Source of the DNA: Atherinomorus stipes | Taxonomy: Eukaryota > Chordata > Actinopteri > Atheriniformes > Atherinidae | Direction of reading: 5' to 3' | Length of the DNA stretch: 64,000 nt | Assembly: GCA_023101725.1 (NCBI GenBank) | Contig: JALJCO010010310.1 | Span: forward strand, 22,501 to 86,500 | In this document: in pieces, positions 43,101 through 54,801 of the stretch | Numbering within the stretch: position 1 is the stretch's first letter | Layout: each line of letters begins with the position of its first letter | Program-made: the position numbers and the translations under genes | Notes under the pieces: model-generated | What the model was told of the DNA's origin: nothing | Databases searched by the model: none | The model's input: the letters and a program-made list of their open reading frames with translations, nothing else

Positions 43101-46100
43101 AATATCGTATATCATCATCTAAAATAAATGTATTGTGATATTATATTTGGTCCATATCGCCCAGCCCTACTAGAAAATAAAAAATATAAATCCACCACAT
43201 TCCTACAGTGTAAAGGCTGTACCCTCTGTTGTGATGTAAACTTTATGACTTCACATTTCAGATGCAGCAGCTACACATACAGTCGTCCTCAAAGTTATTC
43301 ATACCCTCCAATAAAGAAGGAAATAAACCAGATGTCAGTGAAATAAACTGAAAATGCCAAAAGTAATAATAGATAAAAATTCTATGAACATTGTTACATT
43401 GATTTTGAATTGTGGTTAAAAAAAAATTAAAAACAAGCACACAAAAAATAAAACAAGTAAACAAGCATGATGGGGCTGTGAAGCTAAAATGTTGAGCAAC
43501 ACTTTGAGACAATCACTGCAATCAGGTGTTTTCTGTAACATCCAATCAGACGTCTGCACCTGGTGACAGGTATGTTGGTTCACTGTTCATGAACAACTTG
43601 CTCTAATTGGTCTGAGACTATTTTAATTGTTTTATTATTATTTTTTCCAACCACAATTCAAAAGCAATATTTTATTTCATCAAATTATAATTTTGTAAAT
43701 TTTTATTCATTTTAGTTTCTTTTTATTTGAATTACAATTGTGAATTCAGCCTTTTCTTTCATTGGAGGGTATGAATGATTTTGAGGATGACTGTATACTT
43801 TACATACATTCTCTGATACAGAAACTAAAGCCAGAGCTGAGCTGAAGAGAAAAGGCTCGACACACCAGCGAGCAGCAGAACAGCCGAGTCCATTTTTTAA
43901 GGTTACTACACAACAGGTCACCAGACCAAAGTGTGTCGCTACCGGGGCAGCGACACAAAGCCCCTCAGTCACGGCTTTGCTGTCGAGTTTCTACTCCTAA
44001 AATATCAGCAGTCACTCTCCGTATCACCTTTACCACCTAAAGGCAAACAGGTAACAGCTCCAGGTCAGCTTAGAGAAACCCGACTCCTCTAAAAGGGATT
44101 CGAGTGTCATGCAACGGACATAATACTGAACAAATCGGGGTATTAACAAACTGGGCATATTGATCTTGTGTTTACTCAGCAGGTCACAAACAACCAAGTA
44201 ACCCAAATATTTAACGTAGGTAAAAGCATTTGACAAACCAAACAGAATCCATCTGATAAACAGATTTAGAATAAATGAAATCACTCAATCAAGCCTTCAG
44301 ATAAGTGCTGATGTCGCCCAGCGTTGTTATCTACGCTCATCACAGAGACAAAACTCACACACACACACACACCTCTCCAGAAATCCTGACTGTGTGGACA
44401 CGTCTGCGTGCCTAAGCATGAATGACACCCGACGATGGGCGGGCACTGAGGGCAGTGAAGCGAGGCGGCTTTTTTTCCGCCTATAATAAAACAGTTTAAT
44501 TGGATTTGTTCATATGCAGGGGAGCTAGTTGTCTGGATTAGCATATCAATGCTTTCACATAAATCGTATTTTCAAGAGCATTGAGCACTAAGCAGCGCAA
44601 AATTAATTCTGCATGATATGCCTTGGGGCTTGGCACAATGTTTTCTGTATACGGAGGACACCCTGACAGACACCACTGAGCATGTACAAGCCACCACCAC
44701 AAACCCGTCCTGTATTTACACGTGTTTGCAACGCACAGACCTGGAATACAGATAAATAATAGCCTGGTTTCTTTTGTCTGTGACAAGTTTCTGGAGTCAT
44801 GACACAGTCCAGGTATCCATTAGGTATGAATTCATACTGAGTCGTGCTGGACGCTTTAAAAAGAATAAAACAAGTTCAGAGAAACCTAAAATAAAATATG
44901 AAATGCGAGAAATAAAATTATTTTTCTGATAAAAGGGAGCGGCAAATAAGTTTTAACTTTGATTTAAAACTGCTGAAAGTTTCCTGTAAGAAATGTTGAA
45001 ATGTGCAACAAAAGAATAAAAACTGCATTTTTCTGGGAGTTTGTTCCACATGTGAGAAGCAGAAAAACTGAACGCTGCTTCTCCAGGTTTCGTTCTGACT
45101 CTGGGACCAGGAAGTAGGGATGGGCGTCTGAGAACATCCTTTTGATCAATTGTTGGGAGAATTAACAATCAATTATCAATTTAATCATTAAGAAATGCAT
45201 ATTAAAAAAATGATTACCGTATGTTCCGGACTATGTCGCACTTTTTTTCATAGTTTGGTTGCTTGTGCGACTTATAGTCCAGTGCGACATTTACCAAAAT
45301 ATATGCAATTTAACATATTTTTAAGCATCAATTCATATTGACTGACATGGGCCAAGGAGTAAATTGTACCGTCTAATCTCAAAAGAGGGCGCTATAGGCT
45401 TGTGACAACTACATTCTGCTCCAAGGGCAAAAATCCCAAAATAGTCTTATCTCAGTGAGAGGGGTTCATTTTGGACATCTGGCTGTACTGCCTGTGTGGC
45501 GCAACAAATCCTCAAAAAACACGTTTATCCTTCTTAGTTATGATGATAATGATCATTTACAGGCATTAACTTTGGAATTGGACTAATCGGGTAATTTTTA
45601 GCAGTCACAAGTTGGATATAAAAAATCCGAAAATCACCCTATTTTAGATAAATGTGACTTATAGTTCGGTGCGACTTATATATGTTTTTTTAGATAAATA
45701 AATGTGACTTGTAGTTGGGTATAGGTTTTTTTTTACATTTCATGATGCATTTTCTGACTGATGCGACTTATAGTCTGGAAAATACAGTACACATACCACA
45801 GGCAGACTGTTTTTTTTCTCAAATACATATTTATGATTTAACTCCCCATTGCTCTGCAGCCTCAATCTTCTCGGCGAGAAGTTAGCCACGCTAGCCGCTG
45901 TGGCTAACTTGTTTAGAAGCTCCTGCTTTCGCTTCTTGCGTTTCAATGAGCCTGGTGAAGAAGCGCCGTGAAGGAAACCGATAAACTGGTTCCAGTAAAT
46001 TCATCAAACCTGGGACACTTTTCCCATCGACGGCACTTCTGGGCAACATATCCACTAAAATCATTTCACAGATTCCCTCCGTGATTTTGTCTGCCTGCTT

Positions 46101-49100
46101 TGCATCACAGCTCCTCAGGTTTCAGACCGAGACAACGGTGGACGAACGAAGGATTCATCACCTTTAAGCTCGGTTGCATCAGCGTTTTTTCAATGGTGCA
46201 TCATGGGAGTTGCTGTCAGGTTGTTTTTATAAAACGCGTCACACTTTTCACAACGTGAGGAGTCATTTCTCCGCGCTCGCTTCATGTTGAGACGAGCCTT
46301 CTTTCAGCTGCTGTGACTGGAAGACGGCAGCTCGCAGGCGGCTTTCTCTGCTGTCTTTAGGCTACATCGCCCCCCCGCTGGTTGGATGTTTCATTACCGC
46401 CACATAGTGACATTTATTACAGAGCTCCAAGACGTGCACTACATGAATGAACTCTGTTTTAAAACACCGTCTGGTGATCGACCAAAAAATTACGTGGTTG
46501 AAAAAATTCTTAATGATCAATTATTGATCATCGATTAATTGCCCCATCCCTACCAGAAAGTAGACTTGACCCTGGTGACCTGAGGGATCTGGTTGGCTCA
46601 TAACGAGCCAGAAGATACTGAATGGTTTTGGCCCTAAACCATTCGGTGCTTTGTAAACTACCAGCAGGATTTTGCAATCAGTTCTTTGGCAAACAGGAAG
46701 CCAGAGTAAAGATCTGGACCAGCAGCGTTCTGGACTAACTGCAGCTGCCTGATAGACTTGGTAGGGGTTTTTCTAAAACCTGCTGAGACATCAGTCCTTT
46801 AAGCCTCCAGATGTTCGTTAAATGACAACAGGCTGACTTCTGAGTCCAGGACTAGTCCCAGATATCAGAACTAGTCCCAGAAATCAGGTCTGAGTCCAGG
46901 ACTAGTCCCAGATATCAGAACTAGTCCCAGATATCAGGTCTGAGTCCAGGACTAGTCCCAGATATCAGGCCTGAGTCCAGGACTAGTCCCAGATTTCAGG
47001 TCTGAGTCCAGGACTAGTCCCAGATATCAGGCCTGAGTCCAGAACTAGTCCCAGATATCAGGCCTGAGTCCAGAACTAGTCCCAGATATCAGGTCTGAGT
47101 CCAGGACTAGTCCCAGATATCAAGTCTGAGTCCAGAACTAGTCCCAGATTTCAGGTCTGAGTCCAGGACTAGTCCCAGATATCAGGCCTGAGTCCAGAAC
47201 TAGTCCCAGAAATCAGGTCTGAGTCCAGGACTAGTCCCAGATATCAGGCCTGAGTCCAGGACTAGTCCCAGATATCAGGTCTGAGTCCAGGACTAGTCCC
47301 AGATATCAGAACTAGTCCCAGATATCAGGTCTGAGTCCAGGACTAGTCCCAGATATCAGAACTAGTCCCAGATATCAGGTCTGAGTCCAGGACTAGTCCC
47401 AGATATCAGAACTAGTCCCAGATATCAGGTCTGAGTCCAGGACTAGTCCCAGATATCAGGACTAGTCCCAGATATCAGGCCTGAGTCCAGGACTAGTCCC
47501 AGATATCAGTTCTGATTCCAGGACTAGTCCCAGATATCAGAACTAGTCCCAGATATCAGGTCTTAGTCCAGGACTAGTCCCAGATATCAGAACTAGTCCC
47601 AGATATCAGGTCTGAGTCCAGGACTAGTCCCAGATATCAGAACTAGTCCCAGATATCAGGTCTGAGTCCAGGACTAGTCCCAGATATCAGGACTAGTCCC
47701 AGATATCAGGCCTGAGTCCAGGACTAGTCCCAGATATCAGAACTAGTCCCAGATATCAGGCCTGAGTCCAGGACTAGTCCCAGATATCAGGTCTGAGTCC
47801 AGGACTAGTCCCAGAAATCAGGTCTGAGTCCAGGACTAGTCCCAGAAATCAGGTCTGAGTCCAGGACTAGTCCCAGATATCAGAACTAGTCCCAGATATC
47901 AGGCCTGAGTCCAGGACTAGTCCCAGATTCCTGGCTTGCTTGTTAGTTTTTAACTTGGCTGTTTGAAGTAGAGTGCTAACTAACTTTTAATCTTTCTTCC
48001 TGGACTCCAAAAACATTTTAGTTTTGTCTTCAATTAACTGAAGAAAGTTCTGGAACATCCGATGTCTATAATTGTCAATTGCGGGTTTTAATGGGGGGGG
48101 GGGTGCAGGACACTCTGGCAGAGCTTGTCAGAGAGAAACAAGTGTTGATCGTCTTTATTTCTGTAATTTTCAGCCGATCCAGTAGATGGCAGCGTCACGC
48201 AAGCTTAAAAAATATGTTGTGGTCAAACTTTGGGTCAAAATGACTTCAGGAAATGTGCTCGATTCTCTCGTGGGGAAGAGAGAAAATGGTGAAGCGTTCG
48301 TAATCGAAGCAGGTTAGGCGGCGGACGCTTGTGTGAAAACTGATCGTTACAGAGACACGATCAATGGATTGAACTACAGCTGCAATAACTAGTGACTAAT
48401 TATTTTGCCACCAAACCTCTTTTCTGTGTTCTTGTTTCATAGAAGTAAACAGCTGTTCAGATGTTGGAGGCGTCACTAAAATAAAAAAATATGTCACTTT
48501 TCCACTTGAAGTGTATTGCTGCATAAAAGCTTGTTTTCTCAGCTTTTTGGTGAAAAGCAGCATTTTTGCTGCAACTACCCCATGTTCTACTGCAGGTTAC
48601 TAAAGAACGGAAAAAGCTAAAAACAAATGTTTTTCTGATGAACGAACAGAGTCTAAGCTTTCCTTTGGTAGATTCGGTGTTTGCAAAGGCATAGTACACA
48701 ATGTTCTGTAGCTCTCCAAATATCAGTGAAAATGCTTAAAAACCTTGGCAATATGGAGCGCTCTGCTCTGAAAACGCCTGGCAGTCACTGAGTTTATCTG
48801 ATTGGAAGTTTGGATCAGGCTGTAGTCTCTCAACAATGATGAAATCATTGTGTAAATTTGTGTGTCAGCATAGATATGGTACCACTTTTTTTTTTTTCAT
48901 AATTATAGCGAGTAGATGTTGAACAGCAGGGGCCCCCAGATGGAGCCTTGGGGAACTCCACAGGTTATTCTTGTTCATACAGATTTAGTGTTGCAAAGTA
49001 TTCCCCTTCTTGTAAATAGGATTTAAACCAGTTAATTGCTTTGCTAGAAAGTTTCACCCAGTTTTTCAGACAATGTAAGATATTATGGTCGACTGTGTCC

Positions 49101-52100
49101 AGCGCTGCATTTGACACCCAGTTTCTACGATGTTATTCGACTTTACCTTCCTCCAGTCTTTGAAGAAGTTCTCCCGAAACACCTTCTTTGTGGTGTACTC
49201 GTGGTCCAGCATCTGGGCAAAGAAAACCGCCACCTCCTCCGCTGCCAGACTCAGCTTCACCTTTTTACCTAAACACAGAAACGCATCACTTCACTGTGAT
49301 CACATCTTAATCTTTTATGGCTTTATTGTTATGACCATCTGTAATTCGGGTCTGTTATTCACCACCACACACGAGCCCTTTGGAAACACAGGAGTTTGAT
49401 CAGAATACAACATGCAGCACCACCTACCTTGGCTCCTCCAGAGGGCTGCCAGACTAATCCATGAATTTATAGAGGTAGGTTCAAAGACAAGGACAGAGAT
49501 CAACATTCAAACCCACTACTAGGAACGCCACACAAACAGGAGCATACACATTTAGGAATTAACAGATCAAACCGGCTCCCGTAGGACAACATTGTGGTTA
49601 GATTGCTAAACAAAGCAAAAACAATTACAGTCATCAATCAGCGTTTGACCCGACGCAGGTCTGGCATGCCAAGTATCCCACTGTTCAACAGCTGAATGTC
49701 TGAACATCTGATTTATGGTGAACGTACACTCGCTCACTTACAGTCACAACTATGATATTCTACACATTTGTTATTGACCGAATCTTCAGAGAGCTTTTAG
49801 TTCTTAGACTGGAAGAATTTGCTAATTTAAGGGTTTTATAATGTTTAATATTATCTGCCTGCTGCGTTGAGCTGTTACAATACATTTATTTCTGATACTA
49901 AAGGCCACCGTACAGTAAAAGATACCTTAAAAAAGTCAAATACGGTTCATTAAAGAGAGGAGGAGAAAGAGAAGAGCAGAAGAAGGACAGAGGAGAGGAA
50001 GAGGGATCAAGAAAGAGGAAGAAAAGGAGGGAAGGAGGGAAAAGGAGAATGGAGAAAAAGAAGACAAAGTGAGGAGGAGGAGATGATGACAGAAAGGAGG
50101 AAGAGAAGGAGGGAGAAGGAGGAGAGGGATAATGGAGAAGAAGATAAAGAAAGGAGGCGGAAAAGAAGGAGGGAGGAGAATGGAGAAAAAGAAGACAAAG
50201 TGAGGAGGAGAAGGAGGGCAAAGAAGAGGAAGAAGGGAGGAGAAGAAAAAAGAGGGAGAAGGAGGAGAAGAAGACAGAGGATGAGGAAGAAATGGAGGGA
50301 AAAGGAGGAGAAGGAGAGAGGAGAAGAAGAACACAAAGAAATGAGGAAGAGAAGGAGGAGGAGAAAGAAGAAGAAGACGACAAAGAAGGGAGTTTAATGT
50401 GTATGAATGTGCTTAACAATCATGATCCTGGTATTTTTGCAAACCCTAAACAATGACTGTCATTTACTGGAAATGACGTCTTTTAGTATATTTTAGAGCC
50501 TAAACAGTACTACATCACATCTCCTGCGAGCACGCCGATGCACGTTCATGAAACTACGGAAGCCGCAGCAGACGAGATCGCGCGTTCTCTTTTTCTTTCT
50601 TTCTTTGTTTTAAATCAATATCAACCCCTCTTGGACCCTCTTGTGTTTGTCCCGGTTTGTCTGCAGCTCTGTCGCTCTTAGCACAATGTAAACAGCTAAT
50701 TTCTTCTTCTATGCTTGTATTATCGGCAGAGTAGGCTCTGAACGCTGAGGTCTCCGTAGTTTCGTAAACGCGCATATGCACGCTTCGCGAAAGTAAAAAG
50801 TATTACCGTTTAGGCTCTAAAAATCTACTAAATGATGTGGTTTGTAAATTTGGAGCTACCCACTGGATTGGATTAATTGGAGAGAGATGGAGGAATATTA
50901 AAGTTTTGTGGTTTTTGGCCTTTTGCTGAAATAAGGGGGGAAGACGAAAAAAGGAGGTTCAAGGAGGGAGATAGATCACACAGTTTCATTTAGCAGGCGA
51001 TCTGAGGTGTTTTGCTAATTGGGTGAGGGTTGTAAAAATTGGGTGCAGTGTTTTGCAAACATGGCCTAAGTTTTCAAAATCGTGCCAAAGCAATCGTAAA
51101 AAACTGGTAAAAAAATGTTTCTCTTTTGACATTACACGTTTGTCTCTAGTTACAGTCTTCAGCAGTGAATGACAGCATAATACTGGGCTCCTTATAGACT
51201 TTCCTCATATTGGACTTGTATTCTTTAGGCTGCATTTAAGTATTACATTCAAACTAAAATACAGGGTTCTACATCTAAGTGCCACTTGGAAATCACATTG
51301 GACGTTTCTGGCTGTAATCACGTTGATATTTAAGTAAAATGTAACCTGAAGTACAAGAAATGTCTATATTTATTTAGAGTGGTCTAAGCATTGCCTGCAA
51401 GATACCAATATTTTAGATTGCCTTCACAGAAAGGGATAATACGGTAAGAATATCAAATAAAGCTGGCACAGGCCTCTTATGTCATATTCAATCATCCTTT
51501 CTGAGAGGATCCACGAAACTGACCGTCATAGTAGAAGTGAACATTGTCAGGTAGAGGCTGGTACTCTGGAGGAAAGAAGGGTCCTTTGTGCTCCAGGTAT
51601 TTCCATTTCACCCCATTTTCGTATTTCTCTTCTTCCCACCTGACAAAAAGCAACAAGATGAGAAAAAGAAAGAGTATAGAGGAGAAGTAGGTCAATGCAA
51701 GATAAAAAAAGGACGTCATTTCTCAACCATCTCCAGCGACTCTGCTCCTCCTCCTCCTTCTTTTTTATCTTCAGCTGTCGTGCCTCTTCAATCTCTTCCT
51801 TTGTCCTCTTCACTTTTTTTTGAGACAGGATGCTCTCCCTCTTCTTCCTTTACAGTCTGTGCAGAGTTTAACATTTTAAATCAATCAAAAAGATAAGCAA
51901 TCAAACCGTTCCACTGAACTGAAGCTTGATCAGGCGTTTCAGCTGGAGAGACACAACCTGGAAGTGAAGATTTACCTTTTCTGTCCTCTTCCTCGACTTC
52001 TTCATCTGAGATTTGCCTTCGCTTTCTTCTTCATCACCGTGGCAATAACTTCTTTTCTTTAAACTAAAGATATTAAGAGATGAATGAAAGAGAAAGGAAA

Positions 52101-54763
52101 AAGAGGAGAAAAACAATTGAAAAACCATTTCTAAGCCAACCATTCTCCAACATTAAGAAAGCTTTTTCCTAAAAATATGAAATTATTGTTCAGCTAAAAG
52201 ATGCACTCAGACTTACGTAGATGAAGCAGCGGAACGTGAGGTTCCTCCTGTTGGTTCTTCTTTAATTCTCTTTCTTTTCAGCCCTTTTTTCTCTGCAGTA
52301 AAGTCACCATCCACTGGCTCTTTTTTCACAAAGTCACTACATTAAAAAACAGAAGAAGTCATTTTTTTCTTCTCTTTCAGTTCCATAATCTTCATAGCCA
52401 GACTGGGTTTCTTCTAAAACTGCAGCCAGTCTTCAAGTGCTGATGACACGGACTTAACTTAAAGTAATTTTGCAAAAAAACACAACAAAACAAAATAAGT
52501 AGTTCTGTGCAGTTAGAAGTCAATCAGACATATCCGGGTAAATATTCGTTGTTTAAGAGGCCCAGCTTGCTAGCCACTAGCCTCTCCATGACACCACATC
52601 ACGAGATGAAGCTGTCGTGCTCGGCACTTTGATTTACATGATGCATCAAAGCGGTGGAAAACATGAAAGATGCTCCAGAACAGCTGGACTGGAACTGGTC
52701 TGTGTGGTGGATCATCAGCCAGTTCAGAAGAGTGATGATGATGATGATGAATACGGGGACATCAGACCTTACAGGTTAGAACCGGACTAGAACTGTAACA
52801 CCTGCTACCAACCAGACACCAATAGAACAGATTTTCGTGCTTTCGAATTTCGTATCCGATCGGGCGCCTCTGCATTTCCACCCGACCCGAAGCGCTGCGC
52901 TACGAAGTCCTCCTGTCACCTGTGTTTGGCCGACACCCCCTTGTTTACCTCGTGCACGTGCTTGTGTATTGACAACCCGAACCCTCTTGTTTCTCATGTG
53001 TGGCGTGCACTTTGAATAAAACCCGACCCCCACGTCCTTGTTTCTTGTGCGTGTTCCCCCTTCAGCCCCTCTACATGCAACCAAATAACCAGATAACCCA
53101 TGAAATCGTATTCTAATCAAACTGCTGGTGCGCACGTGAATGCATGGGACACACCCTGGCTCCCCACTTCTTCACAATGTGTCTTCATCTCCTGCTTTCA
53201 TGCAAATCCACCTTCACATCATTGCTTTATCCAGCAGTTTATTTTGCAAGAAGTTTTTATTTTGGAAATGGACTGAATTCTCCTCTTTTTTATCTCACTT
53301 TCCGCAATATGTCACAAATTTGGCTGCGGCAAGCGCAAAAATTAGACCTGACGCCGAAATGAACGCTGCACAAGAGTTTTTAGTGTTAGGGATGCACAAT
53401 ATTAGAATTTTGGCCAATATCCGATTTGCCGATATTTTAAAACGCATGTGGCCGATAACTGATATCGATACTGAAGCTGAAAAAAATAAGCAGTCATTGC
53501 AAATAGCAGTTTTGTTATCAGTTTCCGACACTTTCAAAAAATAGGGGTGGGAACAAATATCGATATACTGAAATATCGCAATATTTTCATATGCCGATAT
53601 CAAATCGATATTTAAAAACGCGGCATCGATCTATTTTACTTACATCTTGCGAGATATTGAAGCTGAAAAAAATAAGCACTCATTGCAAATAGCGCTTTGA
53701 AAAATAGGGGTGGGGAAAAATATTGATACACTGAAATATTGTGATATTGTCATATGCCAATATCAAATCGATATTAAAAAATGTGGTATAATTCTATTTT
53801 GCATACAAAATCTCGCAAGACTTCACTGTTCTTACAAAATCTCATGTTATTTCATAAATTCTCTTGAGATTTCTTAACAGAACGATGGAATATTGCAAGA
53901 TTTCGTTAGTAAAATAGATCGATACCGAAATTTTAAATGTCAATGATATCAACACATGAAAATATTGTGAAATTTTTGTGAATTTTCACAAGATTTCGTA
54001 ACATACGGATGAACTATCGCAAGATTTTGTTAGTAAAATAGACTGATACCACATTTTTAAATGTCAAAATGATATCAGCATATGAAAATATTGCGATATT
54101 TCAGTGTATTGATATTTTTCACACCCCTAGTCTTTAGAAGTTTTAAAGTTTTTGAAGAAGAAAAGAAGAAGGGTTTTATGTTGTTATTTTTTAGACTTGA
54201 GAAACAGTGAACTGATTGGTTAAATATTGGTGGGGTGGCTGATGTCCGATACTCAGTTTTAAGGTCGATACCGATATAGGCCGATACCGATAGGGGGCCG
54301 ATTATATCGTGCATCCCTACTGGAATAGTAACTTAAAAGCTACAATAAACCCATTAAAATCCATGTTGACAGCAGTGTCGAGCTCCTACTCGAAGACTTT
54401 TGCAAACAGCGCCAGATGTGCTGAAAAGCAGCGATGTTTCTGTTACATAGATCATCATGAGGAACGTTTTTGTCTATAAAACATGGCAGAAAATGTCAAA
54501 ATCATGTCATCAGCACTTTAAAGGGACTTGAGGCAAGATTAAGAAACGTAACTCGCGACTGCCGCGACTGGCGCTTCAGGTCACTGCAGCCACGAGCCAA
54601 GCCGTCACGGAGCACAAACTGAAGCTATAATGTTGTTTACTAGGGATGCACCGATGCATCGGCTGGACATCGGTATCGGCCGATGTTTGCCTTGTTAACT
54701 GCCATCGGCCAATAAAAGTGACGTTCGCTGATGGCAGTGGCCGATTATCATATAGCATATTCA

Positions 54764-54801
<38 letters not shown>

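Larger units (their letters stand above)
44940..49120 (-). mobile_element. L2/CR1-type LINE remnant, minus strand, with internal minisatellite and nested hAT
   Basis: Read on the minus strand from 49120: [30 protein letters not shown] and the diverged GVPQGS...GPLLFN-like segment (48900-49000); then [11 protein letters not shown] (about 47940-47910); QLQLVQNAA (46750); [16 protein letters not shown] (46690-46630); [20 protein letters not shown] (45105-45050). This is the usual order of an L2-type reverse-transcriptase C-terminal half. Frameshifts and stops show it is dead. Its coding start edge lies 27 bp from top1 exon 7. Confidence 0.85.

Noticed and set aside
49898..50419. Ser/Pro/Leu-rich ORF of 173 codons and plus-strand Glu/Arg-rich ORF
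   Set aside because: Polypurine tract lacks stop codons in most frames; no domain or start context.
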